Below, piece after piece: positions 1 through 9,986 of a DNA stretch of 64,000 bases. The DNA is from Methylomarinovum caldicuralii (GTDB taxonomy: Bacteria; Pseudomonadota; Gammaproteobacteria; Methylococcales; Methylothermaceae), in the NCBI RefSeq assembly GCF_033126985.1, contig NZ_AP024714.1, forward strand, positions 2,310,990 to 2,374,989, given 5' to 3'. The stretch's first letter is position 1, and the number at the start of each line of letters is the position of its first letter. A program made the translations under genes and the position numbers. The notes under the pieces are model-generated. The model was not told where the DNA came from, did not search any database, and saw only the letters and a program-made list of their open reading frames with translations.

Positions 1-200
1 AACTTGCCGGTATAGGGCAGACCCACCAGGGCGAACAGACCGATGGTGGCCAGATCGACCCCGGACTCGCGCATCCACGCCTGCAGCAGGGAACCGGTGA
101 GGAGCAGCGGCAGGCCGCTGTAGAAGCCCATGAAAAAGGCCACCGCCATGCGGCGGCTCCACAGCACCCGCCAGGGACGGGACTCAGAAGGGGTAGTCAT
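1..200 (-). CDS. AmpG-like MFS permease, 5' part only
   Basis: I translated the minus strand from the ATG at 200. The 66 codons visible run off the left edge. The protein has a short polar N-terminus, then a first transmembrane segment with the motif GFYSGLPLLLTGSLLQAW, followed by DLATIGLFALVGLPYTGK. This matches the first two helices of AmpG-family muropeptide (anhydromuropeptide) permeases, inner-membrane major facilitator proteins used in cell-wall recycling. The start overlaps the last 17 bases of xthA, so the two are probably translationally coupled. The family call rests only on this N-terminal signature. A related MFS transporter cannot be excluded. Confidence 0.7.
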   Translation of the reverse strand, partial: MTTPSESRPWRVLWSRRMAVAFFMGFYSGLPLLLTGSLLQAWMRESGVDLATIGLFALVGLPYTGK

Positions 201-960
201 AATCGATGATCAGGGGCGCGTGATCGGAAAAGCGCTGTTCCTTGTAGATTTCCACCCGCCGGATCTTGTCCTTCAGCGAAGGGGAGACGATCTGATAGTC
301 GATGCGCCAGCCTACGTTCTTCTCCCAGGCCCGGCCCCGGTTGGACCACCAGGTGTACTGGTCCGGTTCCTGATTGAGGACACGGAAGGCGTCCACCCAG
401 CCCTCCTGTTCCAGGACCCGGTCCATCCAGGCCCGCTCCTCGGGCAGGAAACCGGAGCGGTTCTGGTTGGCGCGCCAGTTCTTGATGTCGATTTGCTTGT
501 GGGCGATGTTGAAGTCGCCGCAGAAAATGTAATCGCGGCCGCTGCGGGCGCACTGGCGCAGGAATTCGAGAAACCGTTCCAGAAAACGGAACTTGAAGGC
601 CTGCCGTTCCTCCCCGGAGGTGCCGGAAGGCACATAGACCGAGGCCACGCTCAAGCGCCCGAAGCGGCCTTCCAGATAGCGTCCCTCCACATCCACGTCG
701 GGCCAGCCGAAACCGTAGATGACTTCGTCCGGCTCCTTGCGGGCGTAAAGAGCCACGCCACCGTAGCCCTTCTTGTCTTGGGCCGGATAGTAATAACAAT
801 GGAACCCCTCGGGCCAGAAGACCGGATCCTGCAGCTGCGCCAGCTGGGCCTTGATCTCCTGGAGGCAGACCAGATCGGTGTTCTGCCCGGCCAGCCAGGT
901 GAAGAAGCCCTTCCGGGCCGCCGCCCGAATACCGTTGACGTTCAGGGTGATGACGCGCAT
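184..960 (-). CDS. xthA: Exodeoxyribonuclease III (Xth/Crc-type)
   Basis: This is a 258-residue protein of the exonuclease III/AP endonuclease family, which cuts abasic sites and degrades 3' ends in base-excision repair. The catalytic set is complete: N7/N9 in the N-terminal strand, the metal-binding Glu in LQEIKA (E35), GDFN at 148-151 and SDHAP at 245-249. Its length and wording (for example KNWR and DYIFCGDF) are close to Pseudomonas Crc, which I recall as a catalytically altered relative involved in carbon catabolite control. This copy keeps the nuclease residues, so a real enzyme is more likely. It is divergent from pilB and overlaps the downstream ampG-like gene. Confidence 0.93.
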   Translation of the reverse strand: MRVITLNVNGIRAAARKGFFTWLAGQNTDLVCLQEIKAQLAQLQDPVFWPEGFHCYYYPAQDKKGYGGVALYARKEPDEVIYGFGWPDVDVEGRYLEGRFGRLSVASVYVPSGTSGEERQAFKFRFLERFLEFLRQCARSGRDYIFCGDFNIAHKQIDIKNWRANQNRSGFLPEERAWMDRVLEQEGWVDAFRVLNQEPDQYTWWSNRGRAWEKNVGWRIDYQIVSPSLKDKIRRVEIYKEQRFSDHAPLIIDYDYPF

Positions 961-976
961 GGATGCTCCTGGACAA

Positions 977-1004
977 TGGACAAAGTCACCATATCATCTA
1001 TAGT
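977..1004 (+). promoter_or_regulatory. Probable sigma-70 promoter for pilB
   Basis: TGGACA (977-982) and TATAGT (999-1004) are separated by 16 bp. Each differs from consensus at one position. A second TGGACA lies at 970-975. The site is 45 bp upstream of the pilB start, in the 89-bp gap between divergent xthA and pilB. Called by eye only. Confidence 0.45.
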
Positions 1005-1049
1005 TAAAAAACACCTAAATCCTGACACACCAGCCCCAGAAACCCAAAC

Positions 1050-2774
1050 ATGGCGACAGCGACGGCAACGCCCCCACTCCTCAGCGGCCTGGCCCGGTGT
1101 CTGGTCGATGCCGGGCTGCTGACCGAAGAAGCGGCCGGCCAGCACCAGGAACAGGCACGCAGGCAACAGATCCCGCTGAGCACCTATCTGGTCGCCAACA
1201 AGGTTCTGGCGCCGCTGGAAATCGCCCGCACCGCCTCCCAGCAGTTCGGAGTCCCCCTGTTCGATCTGAACGCCATGGACATGGCGCAGGCCCCGATCGA
1301 TCTGGTGAGCGACAAGCTGATCCAGAAGCACCACGTGCTCCCCCTGTTCCGGCGCGGCAACCACCTGTTCGTGGCCGTCTCGGACCCGACCAATTTCCAG
1401 GGGCTGGACGAGATCAAGTTCCACACCGGCCTCAATACCGAAACCGTGGTGGTGGAGGAGGACAAGCTCGCCAAGGCCATCGATGTCGCCCTGGAAGCGG
1501 CCGACAGCAGCATGCAGGATCTCCTCGACGAGGACCTGGACAACCTCCAGGTCACCAACGAAGAGGAAGAAACCGCCGCGGTCAGCATCAGCGAATCCGA
1601 GCTGGAAGACGCCCCCATCGTCCGCTTCGTCAACAAGGTCCTGCTGGATTCCATCAAGAAAGGGGCCTCCGACATCCACCTGGAGCCCTACGAAAAAAGC
1701 TTCCGCATCCGCCTGCGTATCGACGGCATTCTCCACGAGGTCGCCTCCCCACCCCCCTCCCTGGCGACCCGCATCATCTCCCGCATCAAGGTGATGTCGC
1801 GCATGGACATCGCCGAACGCCGCCTGCCCCAGGACGGGCGCATCAAGATGAAGCTGTCGCGCAACAAGGCCATCGATTTCCGTGTCAACACCTGCCCCAC
1901 GTTGTTCGGGGAGAAGGTGGTGCTGCGTCTCCTGGATCCCACCAGCGCCCAGATCGGCATCGACAAGCTGGGCTTCGAACCGGACCAACAGGAACTGTTC
2001 CTCAAGGCCATCCACAAGCCCTACGGCATGATCCTGGTCACCGGCCCCACCGGCAGCGGCAAAACGGTGACCCTCTACACCGCCCTCAACATCCTCAACA
2101 CCCCGGACCGCAACATTTCCACCGCCGAGGATCCGGTGGAAATCACCGTCCCCGGCATCAACCAGGTCAACGTCCACCCCAAGGCCGGCCTGACTTTCGC
2201 CGAGGCCCTGCGCGCCTTTCTGCGCCAGGACCCGGACATCATCATGGTGGGGGAGATCCGCGACCTGGAAACCGCCGAAATCGCCGTCAAGGCGGCCCAG
2301 ACCGGCCACATGGTGCTCTCCACCCTGCACACCAACGACGCCCCCCAGACCCTGAACCGCCTGGCCCAGATGGGGGTCCCGCCGTTCAACATCGCCTCGT
2401 CGATCAATCTGATCCTGGCCCAGCGCTTGGCCCGGCGTCTGTGCCAATACTGCAAACAGGAAGCCCGGCTCCCGCCGGAGGTTCTGGTCCAGGCGGGCTT
2501 TCGGGAGGACGAGCTGGACGATCTGGTCCTCTTCAGCGCCAACCCGGAAGGCTGCGACCACTGCACCAAGGGTTACAAAGGCCGGGTGGGCATCTACCAG
2601 GTCATGCCGATCTCCCCCCCGATCCAACGGCTGATCATCGAAGGCGCCAACGCCATGCAGCTCGCCGACCAGGCCCGTCAGGAGGGCATCAACGACCTGC
2701 GCGCCTCCGGCCTCAACAAAGTCCGTGAGGGGATCACCACCCTGGAAGAAATCGACCGTGTGACACAGGAATAA
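1050..2774 (+). CDS. pilB: Type IV pilus assembly ATPase PilB
   Basis: PilB is the cytoplasmic hexameric ATPase that powers pilus extension. The 574 residues have the family's usual length and order: an N-terminal MshEN-like region (about 10-160), an acidic linker, then the GspE/PilB core. Walker A is GPTGSGKT at 332-339, Walker B is DIIMVGEIRD at about 396-405, and the zinc-binding tetracysteine is C465, C468, C502 and C505. It starts the run pilB-pilC-pilD, with 3 bp to pilC, so the three are almost certainly co-transcribed. No pilA-type pilin gene is visible in the window. Confidence 0.97.
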   Translation: MATATATPPLLSGLARCLVDAGLLTEEAAGQHQEQARRQQIPLSTYLVANKVLAPLEIARTASQQFGVPLFDLNAMDMAQAPIDLVSDKLIQKHHVLPLFRRGNHLFVAVSDPTNFQGLDEIKFHTGLNTETVVVEEDKLAKAIDVALEAADSSMQDLLDEDLDNLQVTNEEEETAAVSISESELEDAPIVRFVNKVLLDSIKKGASDIHLEPYEKSFRIRLRIDGILHEVASPPPSLATRIISRIKVMSRMDIAERRLPQDGRIKMKLSRNKAIDFRVNTCPTLFGEKVVLRLLDPTSAQIGIDKLGFEPDQQELFLKAIHKPYGMILVTGPTGSGKTVTLYTALNILNTPDRNISTAEDPVEITVPGINQVNVHPKAGLTFAEALRAFLRQDPDIIMVGEIRDLETAEIAVKAAQTGHMVLSTLHTNDAPQTLNRLAQMGVPPFNIASSINLILAQRLARRLCQYCKQEARLPPEVLVQAGFREDELDDLVLFSANPEGCDHCTKGYKGRVGIYQVMPISPPIQRLIIEGANAMQLADQARQEGINDLRASGLNKVREGITTLEEIDRVTQE

Positions 2775-2777
2775 GCC

Positions 2778-4010
2778 ATGGCAGCCAAAGCACCCACAAA
2801 GGAAACCCTGGAGATTTTCACCTGGGAGGGGCTCGACAAAAGCGGCAAGCGCGTCAAGGGCGAGCAGCCCGGCAAGAGCGAGACCCTGGTCAAAGCCCAG
2901 CTGCGCCAGCAGGGCATCAAGCCGGTCAAGGTCAGGAAGAAACCCAAACCCCTGTTCGGCGCCCGCAAGAAGAAGATCACCACCAAGGACATCGCCGTCT
3001 TCAGCCGCCAGCTGGCCACCATGCTCGCCGCCGGGGTGCCGCTGGTGCAGGCCTTCGACATCGTCGGCCGCGGCCATGAAAATCCCAGCATGCAGGAACT
3101 GCTGCTGGGGATCAAGGCCGACATCGAGGCCGGCAGCACCCTGACCGAAGCCCTGCGAAAACATCCCCTCTACTTCGACGACCTGTTCTGCAACCTGGTG
3201 GAAGCCGGGGAACGGGCCGGGGTGCTGGAAACCCTGCTGGACAAGATCGCCACCTACAAGGAAAAGACCGAATCCCTCAAGGCCAAGGTGAAAAAGGCCC
3301 TGACCTATCCGGCCGCGGTGGTGGTGGTCGCCTGCATCGTCACCGCCATCCTGCTGATCTTCGTGGTGCCGCAGTTCGAGGAGCTGTTCAAGGGCTTCGG
3401 CGCCGATCTGCCCGCCTTCACTCAGTTGGTGATCGAAATGTCCCGCTTCATGCAGGCCAACTGGTACTACCTGCTCGGGGCCCTGGTCGCCGCCGTCTTC
3501 GGTTTCAACTACGTCTACAAACGCTCCCAGGCCTTCCGCCATTTCCTGGACCGGATGTTCCTGAGAATCCCCATCATCGGCCCGCAGATCCTGCACAAGT
3601 CCGCCATCGCCCGCTTCGCCCGCACCCTGGCTACCATGTCGGCCGCCGGCGTACCGTTGGTGGAGGCGCTGGAGTCGGTGGCCGGGGCCGCCGGCAACGC
3701 CGTTTACAGCGACGCCATCCTGGAGATCCGCGAGCAGGTCGCCACCGGCCAGCAGCTGCAGCAGGCGATGCGCCAGACCAATCTGTTCCCCCACATGGTG
3801 GTGCAGATGGTCGCCATCGGCGAGGAATCCGGCTCCATCGACAGCATGCTGTCGAAAGTGGCTGACTTTTACGAAGAAGAAGTGGACAATGCCGTCGACA
3901 ACCTCAGCAGCCTGATGGAACCGATGATCATGGCCTTCCTCGGAATCGTCGTCGGCGGCCTGGTGGTCGCCATGTACCTGCCGATCTTCAAACTGGGATC
4001 CGTCGTCTGA
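2778..4010 (+). CDS. pilC: Type IV pilus inner-membrane platform protein PilC
   Basis: This 410-residue protein has two GspF/PilC domains (roughly 75-200 and 275-400). Each ends in hydrophobic segments, for example AAVVVVACIVTAILLIFVVP near 180-200 and the C-terminal IMAFLGIVVGGLVVAMYLPI. PilC forms the inner-membrane platform that PilB acts on. The N-terminal residues are hydrophilic, as is usual. Its stop codon overlaps the ATG of pilD (TGATG), which supports translational coupling. Confidence 0.96.
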   Translation: MAAKAPTKETLEIFTWEGLDKSGKRVKGEQPGKSETLVKAQLRQQGIKPVKVRKKPKPLFGARKKKITTKDIAVFSRQLATMLAAGVPLVQAFDIVGRGHENPSMQELLLGIKADIEAGSTLTEALRKHPLYFDDLFCNLVEAGERAGVLETLLDKIATYKEKTESLKAKVKKALTYPAAVVVVACIVTAILLIFVVPQFEELFKGFGADLPAFTQLVIEMSRFMQANWYYLLGALVAAVFGFNYVYKRSQAFRHFLDRMFLRIPIIGPQILHKSAIARFARTLATMSAAGVPLVEALESVAGAAGNAVYSDAILEIREQVATGQQLQQAMRQTNLFPHMVVQMVAIGEESGSIDSMLSKVADFYEEEVDNAVDNLSSLMEPMIMAFLGIVVGGLVVAMYLPIFKLGSVV

Positions 4011-4876
4011 TGCTGGCGCTGCTGCAGCAGGTGCCGGCCCTGTTCTACGGCGCCGTGTTCGTTCTCGGCCTGCTGGTGGGCAGTTTCCTCAACGTGGTCA
4101 TCCACCGCCTGCCGGTGATGCTGGAACGGCGCTGGCGCCAGGAATGCCGGGCCTTTCTCGGCCTTCAGGAAGAGCCGGTCACGGAGCGCTTCGATCTGGT
4201 CCGGCCGGCTTCCCACTGCCCCCACTGCGGCCATCCCATCCGCGCCTGGGAGAACATCCCCCTGCTCAGCTGGCTGCTGCTGCGGGGACGCTGCAGCCAG
4301 TGCCGGGCGCCGATCTCCCTGCGTTATCCCGTGGTCGAGTTGTTGACCGCCCTGGTGTCCCTGGCGGTCGCCTGGCGTTTCGGCGTCTCGTTCCAGACCC
4401 TGTGGGGACTGGTGCTGACCTGGAGTCTCGTCGCCCTCAGCGCCATCGACATCGACCACCAGCTGCTCCCCGACGCCATCACCCTGCCGCTGTTGTGGCT
4501 GGGACTGCTCCTCAACGTCGCCGGTCTGTTCACCGACCTGCGTTCGGGAGTCATTGGCGCTGCGGCCGGTTACCTGGTCCTGTGGAGCGTGTATCAGGTC
4601 TTCCGCCTGCTCACGGGCAAGGAGGGCATGGGGTATGGAGACTTCAAGCTGCTGGCCGTCTTCGGCGCCTGGCTCGGCTGGCAGATGCTGCCCCTGATCA
4701 TCCTGATCTCCTCCCTGGTGGGCGCGATCGCCGGCATCGCCCTGATCCTGCTGCAGGGGCGGGACCGCGGCCAGCCCATTCCCTTCGGCCCCTATCTGGC
4801 GGTGGCCGGCTGGATCGCCCTGCTCTGGGGCCGGGAACTGACCCAGTGGTATCTGCACCTGACCGGCATCGCCTGA
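4010..4876 (+). CDS. pilD: Prepilin peptidase/N-methyltransferase PilD
   Basis: PilD is the bifunctional membrane peptidase (family A24) that cleaves the prepilin leader and methylates the new N-terminus. At 288 residues it has a full N-terminal cytoplasmic loop with zinc-type cysteines at 70, 73, 95 and 98. The two catalytic aspartates lie in SAIDIDHQLLPD (about 147) and GYGDFKLL (D211). About eight hydrophobic segments are visible. It ends directly against coaE with no gap. It may also process type II secretion pseudopilins, but no such genes are in view. Confidence 0.96.
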   Translation: MLALLQQVPALFYGAVFVLGLLVGSFLNVVIHRLPVMLERRWRQECRAFLGLQEEPVTERFDLVRPASHCPHCGHPIRAWENIPLLSWLLLRGRCSQCRAPISLRYPVVELLTALVSLAVAWRFGVSFQTLWGLVLTWSLVALSAIDIDHQLLPDAITLPLLWLGLLLNVAGLFTDLRSGVIGAAAGYLVLWSVYQVFRLLTGKEGMGYGDFKLLAVFGAWLGWQMLPLIILISSLVGAIAGIALILLQGRDRGQPIPFGPYLAVAGWIALLWGRELTQWYLHLTGIA

Positions 4877-5485
4877 ATGCTGAAGATTGTCCTGACCGGC
4901 GGCATCGGCAGCGGCAAGAGCACCGTGGCCCGGCTGTTCCAACGTCACGGCGTTCCTGTCATCGACACCGACGAGATCGCCCGTGACCTGGTGCGGCCGG
5001 GCCGTCCGGCCCTGGGCGCCCTGGTCGATGCCTTCGGCCCCAGGATCCTGACCGCAGACGGCCGGCTGGACCGGGCCCGCCTGCGCGAGCTCGTCTTCAG
5101 CGATCCTGCCGCCAAGGCCCGCCTGGAGGCCATCCTCCACCCCCGCATCTTCTCGGAACTGGAACGCCGCCTGCAGGCGCTCAAAGCCCCTTACGTGGTC
5201 ATCGCCATCCCCCTGCTGGTGGAAACCGGCGCCCGGGGGCGGGTCGACCGGGTTCTGGTGGTGGACTGCCCCGAAGCCCTCCAGATCGAACGGGTCAGAC
5301 ACCGCGACGGCTGGGACGAGGCGCTGATCCGCCGGATCCTGGCCAGCCAGGCCGGCCGCCTCGAAAGGCTGGCTGTCGCCGACGACGTCATCGTCAACGA
5401 CCGGGATCTGGCCCATCTGGCGCGCCAGGTGGCGGAACTCCACCGCCTGTATCTGCGTCTCAGCGCGGAACGCGACGATCCCTGA
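4877..5485 (+). CDS. coaE: Dephospho-CoA kinase
   Basis: CoaE carries out the last step of coenzyme A synthesis, ATP-dependent phosphorylation of dephospho-CoA. The 202-residue protein has the P-loop GGIGSGKS at 8-15, then DTDEIARDLV, which is typical of the family, and the conserved HPRI motif near residue 95. It begins immediately after the pilD stop. The pilD-coaE linkage is common in gammaproteobacteria and does not imply a shared function. Confidence 0.96.
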   Translation: MLKIVLTGGIGSGKSTVARLFQRHGVPVIDTDEIARDLVRPGRPALGALVDAFGPRILTADGRLDRARLRELVFSDPAAKARLEAILHPRIFSELERRLQALKAPYVVIAIPLLVETGARGRVDRVLVVDCPEALQIERVRHRDGWDEALIRRILASQAGRLERLAVADDVIVNDRDLAHLARQVAELHRLYLRLSAERDDP

Positions 5486-5489
5486 AGAC

Positions 5490-6638
5490 ATGCTGCAGAC
5501 CCCGCCCCTGAGCCTGTATGTCCACCTCCCCTGGTGCGTGCGCAAATGCCCCTACTGCGATTTCAACTCCCACGCCGTAGCCGGGGAATTGCCGGAGCGC
5601 GCCTACGTCGAGGCCCTGCTGGCCGATCTGGACCAGGACCTTGAAACCCTCGGGGCGCGGCCGTTGATCGCCATTTTCTTCGGCGGCGGCACCCCCAGCC
5701 TGTTCTCCCCGGAATCCTTCTCCCGCCTGCTGGCGGGCATCCGGGCCCGGCTGCCCTGGGCCGACGACATCGAGATCACCCTCGAGGCCAACCCCGGCAC
5801 GGTGGAAAGCGCCAAATTCGAGGCCTTCCGGGCGCTTGGCATCAACCGGCTGTCACTGGGCGTCCAGTCCTTCCAGGACGACAAACTCCGGCGCCTAGGA
5901 CGGATCCACACGGCCGCAGAGGCCGTCCAGGCGGTGGAGACCGCCCGGCGGGCGGGATTCGAACGCATCAACCTCGACCTGATGTTCGGCCTCCCCGGAC
6001 AGACGCTGGCCGACGCGCGCCACGATCTCGACACCGCCCTCGCTCTGGAGCCGACCCATCTGTCGTGGTATCAGCTGACTTTGGAACCCAACACTCTGTT
6101 CGCCAAGTATCCCCCGCCGCTGCCCGACGACGACCGCCTGTGGGCGATGCAGACGGCCGGCTTGGAACGTCTGGCCCGGGCAGGCTTTGAGCGCTACGAA
6201 ATTTCCGCCTACGCCCGCCCGGGCCAGCGCTGCCGCCACAACCTCAACTACTGGCGCTTCGGCGACTATCTCGGCATCGGCGCCGGGGCCCACGCCAAGC
6301 TGACCTTCGCCGCCGAAAACCGGATCGTCCGCAGCCATAAGATCCGTCACCCGCGGCATTACCTGGAGAAGTCCGGGACCCCCGCCCGCCTCGGCGGCCG
6401 GCAGGACATCGCCCCCACCGAGCGGCCGCTGGAGTTTCTGATGAACGCCCTGCGGCTGCGGGAGGGCTTTCGCCGCGGCGAATTCGAAGCCCGCACCGGC
6501 CTGCCCTTCTCCCACCTGGCGCCGGCATTGGCGCCCCTGCAGGAACAGGGCCTGCTCGAAGGCGATGGCGACACGTTCCGCTGCAGCGCCACGGGCTGGA
6601 ATTTTCTCGACACCGTGCTGACCCGTCTCACCACCTGA
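5490..6638 (+). CDS. hemW: HemW-like radical SAM heme chaperone
   Basis: This 382-residue radical SAM protein belongs to the HemW (formerly HemN-like) family. The iron-sulfur motif CVRKCPYC places cysteines at 16, 20 and 23, followed by the GGGTPSLF glycine motif that contacts S-adenosylmethionine. HemW proteins bind heme and deliver it to respiratory enzymes. They lack the N-terminal extension and activity of true coproporphyrinogen III dehydrogenase HemN. The short N-terminus before the CxxxCxxC supports HemW. It starts 5 bp after coaE. Confidence 0.93.
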   Translation: MLQTPPLSLYVHLPWCVRKCPYCDFNSHAVAGELPERAYVEALLADLDQDLETLGARPLIAIFFGGGTPSLFSPESFSRLLAGIRARLPWADDIEITLEANPGTVESAKFEAFRALGINRLSLGVQSFQDDKLRRLGRIHTAAEAVQAVETARRAGFERINLDLMFGLPGQTLADARHDLDTALALEPTHLSWYQLTLEPNTLFAKYPPPLPDDDRLWAMQTAGLERLARAGFERYEISAYARPGQRCRHNLNYWRFGDYLGIGAGAHAKLTFAAENRIVRSHKIRHPRHYLEKSGTPARLGGRQDIAPTERPLEFLMNALRLREGFRRGEFEARTGLPFSHLAPALAPLQEQGLLEGDGDTFRCSATGWNFLDTVLTRLTT

Positions 6639-6685
6639 GCGATACGCGGTAAGATAGGCTTCCCTCAACCCGATCCGCATCACCG

Positions 6686-7327
6686 ATGTACCCCTATCAA
6701 CGCCAGTTCATCGAATTCGCCATCCACGCCGGGGCCCTGCGCTTCGGCCGCTTCCAGCTCAAGTCCGGGCGGATCAGCCCCTACTTCTTCAACGCCGGCC
6801 TGTTCAACAGCGGCGAACGCCTGCGCCAGCTCGGCGGTTTCTACGCCGACGCCCTGGAAAACAGCCCCCTGAGCTGCGACATGCTGTACGGACCGGCCTA
6901 CAAGGGCATTCCCCTCGCCTGCGCCACCGCCATCGCCCTCGCCCAGCGCTACGACAAGGACTACCCTTACGCCTTCAACCGCAAGGAGGCCAAGGACCAC
7001 GGCGAGGGCGGGCTCATCGTGGGCGCCCCGCTCCAGGGCCGGGTATTGATCGTCGACGACGTCATCACCGCCGGCACCTCGGTGCGCGAATCGGTGGAAA
7101 TCATCCGCCGGGCCGGCGCCGAACCCTGCGGGGTGCTGATCGCCCTCGACCGCCAGGAGCGGACCGACGACGGCCTGTCCGCCATCGCCGCCATCGAACG
7201 GGACTACGGCCTGCCGGTGCAGGCCATCGTCACCATGAATGACGTCATCGCCTGGCTGGCCGAAAGCGGGCGTTTCCAGGCGGAGCTGGAAGCCATCCGC
7301 GCCTACCGCCGCGACTACGGCGCTTGA
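6686..7327 (+). CDS. pyrE: Orotate phosphoribosyltransferase
   Basis: PyrE transfers a phosphoribosyl group from PRPP to orotate in pyrimidine synthesis. The 213-residue protein carries the PRPP-binding signature [13 protein letters not shown] at about 120-132 and the lysine-rich loop [12 protein letters not shown] near 98-109. A 47-bp gap separates it from hemW, so it may have its own promoter. In pseudomonads pyrE lies in the algC-argB neighbourhood. Here it is on the opposite strand, with a DUF4124 gene between it and argB. Confidence 0.96.
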   Translation: MYPYQRQFIEFAIHAGALRFGRFQLKSGRISPYFFNAGLFNSGERLRQLGGFYADALENSPLSCDMLYGPAYKGIPLACATAIALAQRYDKDYPYAFNRKEAKDHGEGGLIVGAPLQGRVLIVDDVITAGTSVRESVEIIRRAGAEPCGVLIALDRQERTDDGLSAIAAIERDYGLPVQAIVTMNDVIAWLAESGRFQAELEAIRAYRRDYGA

Positions 7328-7358
7328 TCGGCCGCGGGAAAGGTCTACGCTTAAAGTT

Positions 7359-9254
<1,896 letters not shown>

Positions 9255-9968
9255 TCACTTTTCTCCCTGCTGAACCTCCCCACGCCTAAAGGCGGGGGTT
9301 CTGGCGGGAACCACCGCCGCCTCTCTTCCATCCCTTCCGGGAATGGAAGCCTCGGCTTTGGCTGTCCCACCTTCCCCGGACGACCCGCTCCGCCTCCGAA
9401 AAGCCCCGAAGGTGGCAGGAACCTTGCCCCTGCCATTGCAGGTTGCCTGCCTCCACGCCGCCCGGAGGAGCGGTTCCGCAGCCGGCCAGCGTTTACGTGC
9501 CAGCCCCACGTGGAGGTCCTCTCCCTCAACGCAGCGGGCCAGAAACGCGCTGTACAAATCGCGTTGCATCACCACGCCACACCCACAGGCATGGATGCGT
9601 TGGGAGAGGGGCTTTTTATGCCTCGACCCGCAGTGGCACACCTGGCTCAAACAGGTGGTGCGGGTCGGAAATTCCACCAGCTTCCCGACAGCACTTTCAG
9701 CCTTGCGGTTCAGCAGGTTCAGAAACATGGACGGCGCCCGGTCGCGGATGCTGCGGCCATACCGCTTCTGCAGCGCCCGGTAGCTGAACAACGCCTGCCA
9801 ATCCTCGGAGGACTGCATCCGGTCCAGCCGCCGCAGGGTTTCCCCCAGGCAGGCGTTGTACACCTGCCGGGCCGCCTCGAAGCGGGCCTTCAACGTGCGA
9901 TCCGCCGCTCCATCGACCCGAAGGGGCAGTTCCAACACGAACGAGGGCGATTGGCTGCGCTTGGACAT
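9255..9968 (-). pseudogene. Internally deleted TnpB (IS200/IS605-type) protein
   Basis: The N-terminus (start chosen at MSKRSQSPSF) resembles the opening of IS200/IS605 OrfB/TnpB proteins. After about 75 residues it jumps in frame to the TnpB C-terminal part (SYRALQKRYGRS, EFPTRTT, a CxC...CxC zinc-finger region, then QRDLYSAFLARCV). The whole central RuvC core with the first catalytic aspartate, and the region of the catalytic glutamate, are missing. Intact relatives are normally 350-500 residues. The product cannot be a working RNA-guided nuclease. It is most simply a decaying transposon gene that happens to stay open. Confidence 0.8.
9277..9300. repeat. IS200/IS605-type end hairpin, argB side
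   Basis: A 24-base sequence (starting TCCCCACGCCT) folds into a CGCCT/AGGCG hairpin extended by C/G runs. It matches the copy at 10004-10027 at 22 of 24 positions in direct orientation. Confidence 0.75.
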
Positions 9969-9986
9969 AGCGATAGTATACACCCG

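Noticed and set aside
942-3794. A 950-codon open frame antisense to pilB and pilC
   Set aside because: It is rich in Gly, Asp, Gln and His with no domain, and it mirrors the codon pattern of the real genes. Antisense frames stay open in high-GC DNA.
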